Below are positions 45,136-55,364 of a stretch of DNA of 64,000 bases, in pieces. Location of the stretch: contig JADWQD010000013.1 of NCBI GenBank assembly GCA_016110215.1, forward strand, positions 620,001 to 684,000, read 5' to 3'. Both the position numbers and the translations under genes were made by a program. Source of the DNA: Capronia americana. Its lineage: Eukaryota > Ascomycota > Eurotiomycetes > Chaetothyriales > Herpotrichiellaceae. The notes below the pieces were generated by a model that was not told the DNA's origin, did no database searches, and was given only the letters and a program-made list of their open reading frames with translations. Position 1 is the stretch's first letter; each line of letters begins with the position of its first letter.

Positions 45136-46575
45136 TCATAGCTGGTACCGGAAGTGGACACTCTCGTCACCGACTCCGACATCCCTCTTGCCCGCCTGCA
45201 CCAACTTCTCTCTACGTGTATTCTTCGACTTCAAAAGCCACCCCAGAGCCATCACTCCGACGCAACCTAACCCACAGCACGATATCGCAACCGCCTGTCC
45301 AGTTCGGTATCGCGGACTTTCTCTGTCTAGAATGATCTGTCCGCCAATTATGGAGCCAATGTTGCTGATCGTTTGATTGAATGCAAGTGCCGTTGCACGC
45401 TTGTACCGCGGTCCGATATTTCCGTTGAGCCAGGCGATATTCAGCAGGAGAAGGACATTGCCGAATCCCACGATCAGGAAACAAGCAACATACTTCACCC
45501 CTGCGGGAACCTCCCAACCTAGGAGGATTGCGTAGCCTGCGATGGTGAAAAGAGAGAAAAACAGCATGATCGGCGCCCGGCGCTGCGTGCGATCTGCTAA
45601 CCAGGCAAAGAAGAAGACCATTGCCGTAGCAAAGAGGTAGACCGGAATGGTGAGATACTGAGTCTGGAGAGAGCCATAGCCGAGGCCGGTGAGAATTGTC
45701 GGGAGGAAGATCGACAGAGGGTGGTAGTAAACACCGGCGCAGAGTTGGATGAAACCAGACAACCAGCAAATCGGAGATCTCAGGGCCGCCACGACTTGGG
45801 ACCACCTGAACGGCACATCCTTGTCTTGGCTTTCAATTCTCAGGTGGGCGAGGCGCTTTTCTTCAGTGTTGGGGAAGTGTGCTGTTTCTGGCGAGTTGGG
45901 AAATAGAAAGAAGCTTGCACATGCCCAATAGAAGGAGATGGCGCCTTCAACGAAGAAGATCCACCTCCAGCCCGCGTAACCATGCACGCCGTCTATCTGT
46001 GTCAGGGCCCAGGCGAACAGACTGCCGAAAGCACTAGAGAGTGTTACGGCGATGTAGACCGCAGCCGCGCGCTTGGCAATCTCTTCACGCTTCCAGAAGA
46101 GCGAGACGTAGTAGTTGAGGACCGCGAATGAGGCTGCTTCTGTTATGCCAAGGAAAATTCGGCAAGCTATCAGCGAGCCAGCATTGCTCATGAAGCCCGA
46201 GAACATAGTGACAAGGGAGGTCGAAAGCAGTATGCAGGAGACTGTCGCAGGGAGAAGATGTCAACCAGCGCCTCGCCAGGTTACCGTGAAAGAAGACGCA
46301 CTTAGCTTGGAAGGCCCGAGTGGCTTGACAAGTAGTGTGATGGGGAACTCGAAGAAGATGAAGGTCGCGTAGAAGATGGAAACAGCCCCTGACGACCTTA
46401 TTAGCAAAGATTGGCCGGTCGCTTTCGGATCCGTGTCACAGACAGTTGATCTCAGTGCCATGCAAGTGTAGCTCCTGCGGCAGACCGGCGATTTCGCATT
46501 CCCCAGGTTCGAGCGGTCCAAGAAGATCAGGATGTATGAAACGATGATCAGTTAACAGCGCCTCACCATAGCCCC
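45136..46575 (-). pseudogene. Allantoate-permease (Dal5/ACS) family MFS transporter with a disrupted 5' end
   Basis: The intact part covers helices 2-12: about 46388-46302, a 60-nt intron, then 46241-45136 (FSGFMSNAGSLIACRIFLGITEA, GWRWIFFVEG, NIGPRYKRATALAFNQTISN). A further 55-nt intron (46443-46389, unusual donor GTCTGT) joins HGTEIN to WAVSIFYATFIFFE. Upstream, the conserved first helix (VSYILIFLDRSNLGNAK) and the next segment (IAGLPQELHLHGTEIN) lie in different frames. One base appears to be missing at gcgaaatcgcc (about 46490), and a TAA precedes helix 1 in its frame. No good first exon was found. Either the gene is decaying or the sequence has an indel. Family substrates include allantoate, nicotinate and other anions. 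Confidence 0.7.
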
Positions 46576-47203
46576 TGTCACATACTACGCATATCCATTC
46601 ACTCACCATGGCTCCGTTATCTACCACGTTGGAGACCCCATTAAGCACAACATCGAGGATATACCCGCGGGGACATATCTGATTGCATCCCGTGGTAGTT
46701 CATAATGGACGACGCAACAGGGCTGCTGTGTGCGGAAAGACCACTAAAGAGCAACCTCTATGTCATCTTTGACCCTTTTTGGCCTTCCTAATGTTTCAAT
46801 ATTGCTGATTGTATTCCGCGATCCCTGGAATCTTTTCTTCTTGCCATCCCCAAAGTCTGCTGGATTCGACGCGTCGCGTGGAGGTGACAGAACTGGAAAT
46901 TCCATAATAGAGTTGTACGAGGCGCAATCCAAGCGCTACGCGACCCTATTGTATTGTCTATAATGAAAGCTCTTTCAAATAGATCGAAGGTCTGGGACGC
47001 TTCCACAATGTTGCGAAGCTTCGACCGAACAGCGGTACTTCAGGGACAGTCAAGGAAGTCATCAAAGAAATGCAATTGTCTTGGCACTTAGTCATCGGCG
47101 AAGGCTCGTCACGTGCGAGCCGAGCTTGCTTGCTCTTTGGGCCGGCGATTCCTCCTCGCTCGGTGCCTCGTGGTTCTTCATCAAAACTCATCCATCGTCA
47201 ACC
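46576..47203. other. Intergenic, about 0.6 kb
   Basis: Between the damaged MFS gene and the small membrane protein gene. No supported ORF or repeat is seen. Confidence 0.35.
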
Positions 47204-47725
47204 ATGTCTGTCCTGCTAGAGCTCTATCATGCGATCCAAGCATGCACCAGCATGTTCGCGGCATTGCTGTCGGTCATGGCAATCTATAATCTCAATCAGT
47301 GGGAACCACAGGCCGAATCTGCGTCGCGATACTCGAACACGGCTTCTCGACAGCTTCACAAGACCAGAACCACACAAGCCAGCGGTGCATTAGCCGTAAG
47401 TATTCTGGCTTGTATTCATCGACCAGGCTGCTAATGTCGGCAGACCTTATTGTCTCTTGTGTCATCTGTGATATGTGTCGTCACCGCATCGTCTGGAGCG
47501 AACACCACTCCGTTTCTGCTGAGCGCCACAAACGCCGGAGGCCTTTTCCTGGCGTACTCGCACATTGGAAATTTCTGGCGCGACAAAGGCAAGGTACCTT
47601 TCTCGCAGACTTACAACGACGGTGTAAGGTCGTCGCAACAAATGCTACAAGTTCTTGGCGGACTGGGTATCAGTTGGGCGGCGGCGACAGCGATATACCT
47701 TTTCAGGGCGATAGCGATTAACTGA
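47204..47725 (+). CDS. Small four-helix membrane protein, unknown function
   Basis: Exons 47204-47395 and 47444-47725 (48-nt intron with GTAAGT, GCTAATG branch region and CAG, phase 0) give 157 residues. Hydrophobic segments: LYHAIQACTSMFAALLSVMA (near the N-terminus), LLSLVSSVICVVTASSG, PFLLSATNAGGLFLAYSHIG and LGGLGISWAAATAIYLFRAI. Short hydrophilic loops lie between them. The clean splice and continuous membrane pattern support a real gene; I do not recognise the family. It is co-oriented with maleylacetate reductase, 362 bp upstream of it. Confidence 0.66.
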
Positions 47726-48087
47726 GGCGACGAATATCACCAGGTGAGGCTTGGTCAGCCGGGAATGAGCTGCTCGTCATCCTCCAAGCTATCGGATAAA
47801 GACTCTCATCCAGCAATCTGACTAGGCTTTTCCAGGCGGTGGGGTTCCTGGGGCTTTGGTGCATTTCCCGGCATTGCCCCACGAAGATGATGAGCTAGCC
47901 AAATCCCTGTTCCGATGTTGCGTCCTTGGTTCCGCGCTCTCGCTCGTTCAGAAAAGACTGCGGGGATCCATTTCATCGTCGTCCTCACATCTCAAGTTCA
48001 ATCTTCGGATTTCCAGCTCTTGTCACATAATAGCGACGATACATCCACCCTCCTCGACACGCAAAACAAACAAGATTCCCTCACGAT
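47726..48087. promoter_or_regulatory. Upstream region of maleylacetate reductase
   Basis: 362 bp between two co-oriented genes, C/A-rich next to the ATG. No specific site is recognised. Confidence 0.35.
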
Positions 48088-49170
48088 ATGGACCCCTTTG
48101 AATACAATGCCAACCCAGGCCGTGTGGTCTTCGGAAAGGGCAGCATTCAAAAACTCCCCGATGAGATCAAACGTCTAGGATTCTCATCGCCGCTTATCCT
48201 CTCCACACCCCAGCAAGTCAGTCAAGCAGAAGACCTTGCAAAGATCTTGACCAATGCATCAATTGAGCCGGCTGGCATCTACACTAATGCCACAATGCAT
48301 ACTCCCTCGCACATCACCGAAGAAGCTATGGCGTTTATTCAAGACAAGTCTGCGGACTGTGTCGTCTCAATAGGTGGAGGGTCAACAACAGGTCTAGGCA
48401 AGGCAATCTCGGTTCGCACCGGGTTGCATCACCTCTGCGTCCCGACGACATATGCCGGTAGTGAAATGACACCAATACTGGGTGAAACGCAAGATGGCCG
48501 CAAGACAACACGCACGGACCCCAAGATTCTCCCCGGCACGGTAATCTACGATGTGGACTACACCATGACCCTGCCTACAGGCCTCAGCGCCACGTCCGGT
48601 GTCAACGCAATCGCCCACGCCGTCGAAGCGCTCTACGCAAAGAACAAGAACCCTATCATCTCCCTCCTCGCCCTCGAAGGCACAAAAGCGCTCGCCGAGT
48701 CCCTCCCAGAAATCATCCAGAACTCCAAATCTCAGCCGGCGCGTGAAAAGGCGCAATACGGCGCCTGGCTCTGCGGTGTCTGCCTCGGCTCATCGTCAAT
48801 GGCTCTACACCACAAGCTGTGCCACACGCTCGGCGGCTCCTTCAATCTTCCCCATGCAGAAACCCACACCATCGTTCTTCCTCATGCCCTTTCATACAAC
48901 GCACCTGCCATCCCCGAAGCGATGGAGAAGCTCGCTTCAGTCTTACCTGGAAGCGAGGGTGACGCCACCAAAGGCTTGAATGTACTGCTGGAGAAATTGC
49001 AGGTGAAGAGAGCACTGAAGGACTATGGCATGAAGGAAGAGGATATCGACAAGGCGGCGGAGATTGCTGTCAGCAACCAGTATCCCAACCCGAGGAAAGT
49101 GGAGAAGGAGCCTATCCGCGAGCTGATCAGACGGGCGTGGGCGGGCGAGCCGGCTAGGGCGGATCTATAG
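48088..49170 (+). CDS. Maleylacetate reductase (iron-ADH superfamily)
   Basis: A single exon of 360 residues, the usual length for the family. It begins FEYNANPGRVVFGKGSIQKL, has the cofactor motif SIGGGSTTGLGKAIS (about residue 95-109), PTTYAGSEMTPILGET, SGVNAIAHAVEALY, and the metal-region histidines in LHHKLCHTLGG and LPHAETH. These match maleylacetate reductase (NAD(P)H reduction of maleylacetate to 3-oxoadipate) in the hydroxyquinol/resorcinol branch of aromatic degradation. No hydroxyquinol dioxygenase or monooxygenase is found beside it, so it does not sit in a visible catabolic cluster. It converges on the alpha/beta hydrolase gene with 326 bp between stops. Confidence 0.92.
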   Translation: MDPFEYNANPGRVVFGKGSIQKLPDEIKRLGFSSPLILSTPQQVSQAEDLAKILTNASIEPAGIYTNATMHTPSHITEEAMAFIQDKSADCVVSIGGGSTTGLGKAISVRTGLHHLCVPTTYAGSEMTPILGETQDGRKTTRTDPKILPGTVIYDVDYTMTLPTGLSATSGVNAIAHAVEALYAKNKNPIISLLALEGTKALAESLPEIIQNSKSQPAREKAQYGAWLCGVCLGSSSMALHHKLCHTLGGSFNLPHAETHTIVLPHALSYNAPAIPEAMEKLASVLPGSEGDATKGLNVLLEKLQVKRALKDYGMKEEDIDKAAEIAVSNQYPNPRKVEKEPIRELIRRAWAGEPARADL

Positions 49171-49496
49171 AGACAGGACTGGCTTCCGTGGTTAAGATCA
49201 TGGCAGTGGTAGCGCGGGCGAATAAGGTATCGACTTGACTCGTCGTCCGTTCACATTTTCGGAACCGTTCCACCACGGAAAGCACATTGCAAATCATTGA
49301 TCTCGTCTCTGTTCGGAACATTCCACACTCTGACAAACCCGTCTATCTGCGAGCCACTCCCTTCGGAGGGCCTCGGTCTATAATGCCACGCCGTCTAACA
49401 GCACCTGTACAGATTTCCCGTCTATCCATCTCATGAAGCTACAGGGACCAAATCTATCGTCTTATCGCGTCAAGCCCAAAGTTTATTTCTTCCATT
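49171..49496. other. Intergenic between convergent genes
   Basis: 326 bp that should contain the two 3' UTRs. No feature is seen. Confidence 0.35.
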
Positions 49497-50708
49497 TCAA
49501 TCCGTCCTGCTCCAGAACTCCACAATCGCCTTCACAACTTCCTCGCCCTTCGTGACCGGCACCTCGTGCCCGGCGTCGAAACTCACAAACTCGACGTTCC
49601 CGCCTAGCACGTCGGACGCATCCTCCTCCACCTCCTTCTGGATGATAATCGGATCATTTCTCCCCAGCACAATGAGCACCTTCTTGTTTGTCCCGTTGGC
49701 TTGATTCTGCCGCGTGAGGTGTTCGCCAAAAACCTGCCACCGATCGTGCTGGTACCGCACGGGCCCGTACCGGATGCTCGACATGAACGCATACACAAAC
49801 CCGGGGTAATTGTCGAGTTGGTAAAGGACCGTCTTCTCCACCGTGACATGGGGCCGCGACTTGGAGAGCACGGCGCGACTATTCGACTCGAGGTTGACCT
49901 TGCCCACCTCGGCGGCCACCGCCTCCGTGGCATCGACGGGTTTGACCCCCTCCTCGTCGTCCGGGTGCGGCGTGGTCGTCCGCAGCGGCTGGGCCATCGG
50001 ACTCCGCAGCCGGCGGCGCACCAAGCGTTGAAGCAGCGATTCCGGGATGATCCCCTCCGAATAGATGATGTGGCTGGTCTTGCTGATGTGGTAGGGCCGC
50101 AGGATCCCCGCCGGCGCAAACAGGATCAGGGTATCGATCAGGTCCGGGAAATAGCTGGCGAAAGTCGTCGCGATGCCGCCCCCGAGGCTATATCCGATGA
50201 GGCTGAAGTTGCCGGAGCCGCGGCCCGTCCACGACAAGGGCGACGAAGCGAGCACCAGCAGGATCTGCGTCGTGAACAGCCGAATGTCGTGCGCCAGGTC
50301 GCCGGGCGTGTCGGAATATCCGCGCCCGAAGAGGTCGAAGAGCATGACGCGACAGCCGTTGTCGACCAGCGCGTGCGCCACGCCTCCCAGGGCGATGGCC
50401 GGGGTGCTGATCCCGTGGACGAGGAGCACCTTGCGGCCATCTTCGGGGCCGAATTCGTAGACTCGAATCGAGCCGTAGGGCGTGTCCACGTCGCGGCCGC
50501 CGGGGAGGACATCGGGCGGGTAGGGCAGGTCGGAGATCTCGTCCTTGGATAGCTTGGGCAGGAGTGTCGTTCGGGGCGACGGGATGGTTGATGCGCGCTT
50601 CTTGTTCCACAATCCGCCGGCCAGGACGCCGATGGAGAAGAGCGCACTGCCGGTCAGGAGGAGCGGCCAGTGGATGGATCTGGGTATGAGAGATGAAGCC
50701 GGTGCCAT
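49497..50708 (-). CDS. Alpha/beta hydrolase with N-terminal membrane anchor
   Basis: A single exon of 403 residues. One hydrophobic segment near the N-terminus (WPLLLTGSALFSIGVLAGGLW) looks like a membrane anchor. The hydrolase fold follows: oxyanion VHGIS (98-102), DLFGRGYSDTP, nucleophile GYSLGG (Ser174), acid LGRNDP (Asp352), and histidine DAGHEVP (His381). The triad is complete. A variable insert (about 235-285) forms the cap region. It resembles fungal lipase/esterase and peroxidase-like alpha/beta hydrolases, but the substrate is not defined. The gene is GC-rich and therefore carries long antisense frames, which I do not regard as genes. Confidence 0.86.
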   Translation of the reverse strand: MAPASSLIPRSIHWPLLLTGSALFSIGVLAGGLWNKKRASTIPSPRTTLLPKLSKDEISDLPYPPDVLPGGRDVDTPYGSIRVYEFGPEDGRKVLLVHGISTPAIALGGVAHALVDNGCRVMLFDLFGRGYSDTPGDLAHDIRLFTTQILLVLASSPLSWTGRGSGNFSLIGYSLGGGIATTFASYFPDLIDTLILFAPAGILRPYHISKTSHIIYSEGIIPESLLQRLVRRRLRSPMAQPLRTTTPHPDDEEGVKPVDATEAVAAEVGKVNLESNSRAVLSKSRPHVTVEKTVLYQLDNYPGFVYAFMSSIRYGPVRYQHDRWQVFGEHLTRQNQANGTNKKVLIVLGRNDPIIIQKEVEEDASDVLGGNVEFVSFDAGHEVPVTKGEEVVKAIVEFWSRTD

Positions 50709-51230
50709 GATGGTGGCGAGGAATCTGTGTTGTACTATCCTGTGGTTTAAGCCTCTGGTGGGATTGGGCCAGGACGGCGGCTCGGGGTCAGCAAAAGTCC
50801 TGTACGGCGTACGCCGTGGACTATTTATCTCGGTTTTCTAGCACAGCACTAGGATATGTATCCGATATCGCGAGCTGGCCGGGAGATGACGAATCAGCGG
50901 CTTGCCTCGGCTACACGTTTCGAGATGCCAGCCTTGTCTTTAGCCGGTTTCGAGATGGCCACAGCCTTGTTGCTTCTTACCACTGCTACTCCGTACGGCG
51001 GATGGGATGAATGACAGGGTCGGGCCCGAGACTCGGTACATTTGTTTCCTCTGTGTCACTGGAATGAACTGCTGCCGTTCAGGCGGCATTTATTTCTGTA
51101 CAGACCATTACGACCGTCTGCAATCGAAGCCTCGATTGCCCGTACTTTTTGACTTTGAACACCGTGGGTATCATCATACAGCCATCCGCGAACCGTAGTT
51201 GCTTTTCGAAAACAATCACTGTCACATATT
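50709..51230. other. Intergenic, 0.5 kb
   Basis: The promoter of the alpha/beta hydrolase and the 3' side of JIP5. A tactccgta site is at 50986. No ORF is supported. Confidence 0.35.
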
Positions 51231-52562
51231 TCACAGGGAGAAATCAAGCGCCTTTCCTCCAGATCTATCCTTACCCTTGTTTCTCTTTCGCTTCTTGCGT
51301 TTCTGATTCGTACGATCCTCGTCACTGCTTTCGTCGGCAGCGGAATCATCGTCGACATCATCGTCAGAAGACAGGTCGTGTTTCGTTGAAGACCCTCTTC
51401 CACCGCCAGGCAGTCCCTTAGCTTCTGTCCATACTTTGATGGTTTGGCCTCCACTGGTGATCATCCGGCCCTCGATGTCGAATCCGACAGCTGACACACC
51501 GTCCAGGTCATCATGCTTGGCATCCATTTCGAGGAGAACTCGGTTTCGACCAATCCTCATGAATCGGACTCTTCCGTCCTCTAGACCGGCCGCGACCAGC
51601 TTTTCATTCATCTTCAGCTTGCCGCCCCCATGGCCAAAGGGTACTTCAGCGAGAGAGTCCACACTAAGACCGTTCCGACCAAGCACGATTCGCTCGTCCA
51701 AGTCGCCCCAGACGCCTCGCTCCCACAAGCTGACCACCCCGTCACTTTGGCCAACCAGGATCTTCTCGCCAACGCTTGTGCCACCCTTCTTGAGCCCCTG
51801 CACCAGAGCCACACTTGTGAGCTCGATTTCCTGGTCTTCACTTGTCGCGATTGTGCCTTTGCGGAGATCTGTGACTGCAAGGGTAGTCCCTCCGACGCTG
51901 ACCCATTGCTTGGGGAAGCCGCTTGTGCTGGTCTCGCTTGCTGGTAGAGGAACGAGCGAGTTTATATGTTCTGCCCCATGTGGCGACCATGTCTGGCTAA
52001 CAGCTGCCTGCATCTCTTTCCCTCCTTGTCGTAGATCTTGCAGGTAGAGCTGCCCCAGGTCCGTGCCCAGTAGCAGTGCCTGCGGCGATAGAGCATGCAG
52101 GACTGTCGGCCCATTGACCGCGACTCCAGTCCCAATCTTCTCGGGTATAGCAATTTTGCTCACGACCTTGCCAGTCTCCGTCAGGAAGGCCTTTACAAGC
52201 CCATCCGTCCCTGCCGAGTAGCATATCTCTCCATCATGACTGAATGCCAGACATCGACAGGAGCCCTTGTGTCTTCTTGTTGTCCATATGGTGTCAATTG
52301 AGCCCAGTCCGCTTTCTGAGAGGCTGGTTGAGGAAGCTCTGCGCAAGGAAGGTGGGATCGAGCCGTTGATGAGGTTGTCGCTCTTCGGAGGAGAAGCAGA
52401 GTCGCTTCCAGTGTCGTCCTCAATCACGTCCGTGTCGGAGGGGAGCTTGTAGGCGTGCACATGTCCCGAAGACAGGCCGATCGTGAACAGAGGCTGAGTT
52501 GGGTGAATCACTTGAGCGAAAACGTCCGAGGCGAGAGGGAGCGTGCAGATCGTGTCAAACAT
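51231..52562 (-). CDS. JIP5: WD-repeat ribosome biogenesis protein Jip5
   Basis: A single exon of 443 residues. The N-terminus MFDTICTLPLASDVFAQVIH, followed by HPTQPLFTIGLSSGHVHAYKL, is characteristic of Jip5. WD-type repeats follow (for example GSCRCLAFSHDGEICYSAGTDG; GEKILVGQSDGVVSLWERG; VSAVGFDIEGRMITSGGQTIKVW). The tail is acidic and then strongly basic (NQKRKKRKRNKGKDRSGGKA), a likely nuclear/nucleolar signal. Family role: biogenesis of the 60S ribosomal subunit. The frame continues upstream from a GTG, but the family start is the ATG at 52562, which is overlapped by a short uORF. It is divergent from the following MFS gene. Confidence 0.9.
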   Translation of the reverse strand: MFDTICTLPLASDVFAQVIHPTQPLFTIGLSSGHVHAYKLPSDTDVIEDDTGSDSASPPKSDNLINGSIPPSLRRASSTSLSESGLGSIDTIWTTRRHKGSCRCLAFSHDGEICYSAGTDGLVKAFLTETGKVVSKIAIPEKIGTGVAVNGPTVLHALSPQALLLGTDLGQLYLQDLRQGGKEMQAAVSQTWSPHGAEHINSLVPLPASETSTSGFPKQWVSVGGTTLAVTDLRKGTIATSEDQEIELTSVALVQGLKKGGTSVGEKILVGQSDGVVSLWERGVWGDLDERIVLGRNGLSVDSLAEVPFGHGGGKLKMNEKLVAAGLEDGRVRFMRIGRNRVLLEMDAKHDDLDGVSAVGFDIEGRMITSGGQTIKVWTEAKGLPGGGRGSSTKHDLSSDDDVDDDSAADESSDEDRTNQKRKKRKRNKGKDRSGGKALDFSL

Positions 52563-52584
52563 GACGAGGACTCGGCGCTTGCAT
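52555..52584 (-). promoter_or_regulatory. Short uORF overlapping the JIP5 start codon
   Basis: A 9-residue ORF begins at the ATG at 52584 and its TGA ends at 52555, a few bases inside JIP5. The JIP5 ATG at 52562 is in another frame (CATGTTTGA). The arrangement is the same as at DPH6. Whether it is transcribed is unknown. Confidence 0.4.
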
Positions 52585-53064
52585 TGTTTGGGCTGTGTTG
52601 ATCTTGCGGCCAGTGAATTCGCGAGGTCTTGCACAAGGCTGCTCAGAGGAATAGGAACATTGTGTACACGGAGAATTCGATCGACTTACTAGTAAGTAGC
52701 GCCGGAGCTTCAGCTTAACTAGGCCCCGAAAGGGAATCTTCGGGCTAACTAGGCACTCTAGGGCTGCTTGGGCTGCCAGTATTAGGCGACCACCCAAGTT
52801 AGTGGGCGCGCCGAGAAGCCCATCGCTGCAATCTTGAACAGCCAATAACTTAATCCATCATCAGTTTCCTTTCCTTGCTCACAGCCATCTAGTTATGCAC
52901 CGTTGATAGTGCGACAGTTTTGAACATATTTGAATGATACCTCGGAGACGCACCTTCTCAGGCAGATCACCACGCTTTCTAGAGTACTAACACTTGAGAA
53001 TATCCGTCCTTCGTCGATTCTGTCCCTCAAGTCAGCCATTTTCAAAGCATCCCACTCGATCAAG
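52585..53064. promoter_or_regulatory. Divergent intergenic region JIP5 / MFS transporter
   Basis: About 0.5 kb with both presumed promoters. Around 52716-52753 a small stem (cccgaa/ttcggg) is flanked by two copies of taactagg. No known factor site is assigned. Confidence 0.35.
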
Positions 53065-54882
53065 ATGACTTCAGCGGACATAATCGAAGACGACACCACT
53101 GTACGAGTCGACGAGACTACCGCTTTACTTGCTCCTTCACCTGACCGACCTACGTCTCATGAAAATGGCAACGGGAATCAGATCTCCGGTGATGGCACCA
53201 ATACAGACGAAGATAAACCGTTGCCCAAGGACCAGATCCTGTTGCTCTGCTTTGCGCGCTTCGTCGAGCCAACTGCATTCTTCTGTATATTTCCCTTCAT
53301 CAATCAGATGATTTGGGAGACTGGGGAAGTGGCTGAGACAGATGTTGGGTTCTATAGTGGGCTGATTGTAAGCATTTCGAGCCTCAAGTCATTCAAGTTC
53401 TAAAGCTGATGGATGACCTTAAGGAATCGTTATTCTCGTTGACACAAATGTGCCTCATGATTCCCTGGGGCAAAGCTGCCGATCATTTCGGAAGAAAACC
53501 AGTCCTCGTCAGCTCACTGGCGGGCGTCACAGTCGCAACCGCTATCTTCGGGCTCAGCAGAACAATATGGCAGATGATTGTTTTCCGGTGTTTCGCTGGC
53601 GTCTTTGCTGGGACGATTCTGTCAGTTGTCCTCTTTCCGAGGCAATCAAGCATGGTGCTCAGCGTCTGACGGCAGTGTAGGACAATTCGAACAATGATCT
53701 CCGAGAACAGCACACAGAAGACGCAAGCCAGGGCTTTTAGTTATTTCGCCTTTACGGGCAATCTGGGTATCTTCCTGGGCCCAGTTATCGGTACGCTGTC
53801 TACGGCCTCGATTTCACTCGATGATGACTGACAGGTCATCAGGGGGGGCATTGGCCAGTCCTGCAACCGAATATCCATCTGTCTTTGGAAAGATCAAGTT
53901 CTTCCGCGACTATCCATACGCTCTGCCGACCTTTGTGACAGGCTCGATAGGGGCGATCGCAACAATCACGAGCGCGTTCGGGATCAAGGAGGCAAGTCTG
54001 CCCGTATTGTGTGTTGGGATATGTTTGGGCTGATAAACTCATTCGGGACAGACACTTGTGAAACAAGGCAAAACGACCGATACCGATCCACCTAAGAAGA
54101 TGTCCATGCTTGAACTCCTCCGATCACCGAACATCACAATAACCCTGGTTATATACTCTTATATCATGATCCTCGCCTTCAGCTATACAGCGATTGTAAG
54201 TTTTAGTGGTCCTTGACTCGTCACTGCAATCGCGAAGAACCCGCGCTCTATGTGAGCAAGCACTGAGACAAGATTACAGGTGCCCGTGTTTTTCTTCACA
54301 CCCGTCCACCTCGGCGGATTCGGGTTTTCGCCTCTCTTGATCTCCATCTTTATGGGACTTGGCGGACTTTCGCAATCACTTTGGCTCCTCATCGCATTTC
54401 CGTGGCTTCAAGCCAGATTTGGCACGAAATGGGTTATGAGACTATGCGCTTGGGCCTACCCTTTCTTTTTCGCATTCTATCCGCTGTTCAATTTGTTGTT
54501 GAGATGGCATCTAACCGCCGCTTTCTGGGCAACTGCGCCTCTTGCTCTCGTCCTGGGTAGCGGAGTGAGTATGTCTTTCACGGGCATTCAACTCGTTCTC
54601 AACGATGTGTCTCCTGGTCCAGAAGTCCTAGGAACATTGAATGCAGTTGCGCTTACGCTAGTGAGCGGCTTGAGGGCCTTTTCTCCTGCCTTGTTCGCCA
54701 GTCTTTTTGCGACAAGTGTGAGGAGTGGTGTGTTGGGAGGCCATGTCATTTGGATTTTAATGGTTGGTCTCGCGGCAGGGTTTACAGTCCTGAGCCAATG
54801 GGTACCCGAGCCGCTCGCGCCCGGAGGAACCAAGTCAAATGGCCGCATGGATGATGACAGGACCGAGGGAAACGAGCAATAG
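53065..54882 (+). CDS. MFS transporter, YCR023C/ZIF-like (six exons, one GC-AG intron)
   Basis: Six exons: 53065-53367, 53424-53620, 53681-53790, 53843-53991, 54052-54195 and 54280-54882; 1506 nt, 501 residues. Introns are 52-84 nt. The fourth (53992-54051) has a GC donor (gag|gcaagt). Motifs: FARFVEPTAFFCIFPFINQM (helix 1), WGKAADHFGRKPVLVSSL (motif A), FRCFAGVFAGTI, MISENSTQKTQARAFSYFAF, NLGIFLGPVIGGALASPA, and a second half beginning VPVFFFTPVHLGGFGFSP. This matches the fungal MFS subgroup related to yeast YCR023C and plant ZIF-type carriers; the transported compound is not known. The N-terminus TTALLAP could be a sorting signal. The ATG at 53065 is used because the frame upstream has no ATG. 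Confidence 0.88.
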
Positions 54883-55364
54883 CCCATCTGCTGCCACACG
54901 CAAGGAATTCGTTCTGTCATAGCATTACTGTTGCAATTGTGACGATAGACACGACAGTGCGCCCGAGCTGCAAAGCATATCTACAAGTCTGCAAGGCATG
55001 GCACGGATGACTTAGATAGACATCTAGACTTTTTGACTTCTGATTTGCTTTCCTGGACTGCCGAGTACTGTTTAAACACGAAACTAAATAGCCTCCCGAG
55101 CCATACAATGATCACTCTGCTTTCGCTCAAGAAAACCTTTTCAAGAAAATGGCCAGGGACTAGGGCAATGATGTACGAGGTACAGCCTCGCCTGTAATGC
55201 GAAGCGTTCCTCAGCCTCGTTTCGGGCCAAAGATTCCGTTGCCCCGCGAATCTTAGAACGGTTTAGCGCAAACACACAGCCCACGCGACGTGTCGCACCC
55301 AGGGCGAGTCTCGCCTCTTCGATCTGCTTTGTCCTTTCTTCCACCACTCATCCATCGACCTCGA
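54883..55364. other. Intergenic between the MFS gene and the small-gene array
   Basis: About 480 bp between convergent stops. If the first array gene has a second exon as its relatives do, it would lie here, but I could not define one with confidence. Confidence 0.3.

Noticed and set aside
49701..50552. A 283-codon plus-strand ORF antisense to the alpha/beta hydrolase
   Set aside because: It is a by-product of GC-rich codon use in the opposite gene, has R/G/H-rich random composition, and the sense gene has a complete catalytic triad.
48088..50708. An aromatic-degradation gene cluster around maleylacetate reductase
   Set aside because: The neighbouring hydrolase and transporter-like genes do not include ring-hydroxylating or ring-cleaving enzymes, so a cluster is not supported.
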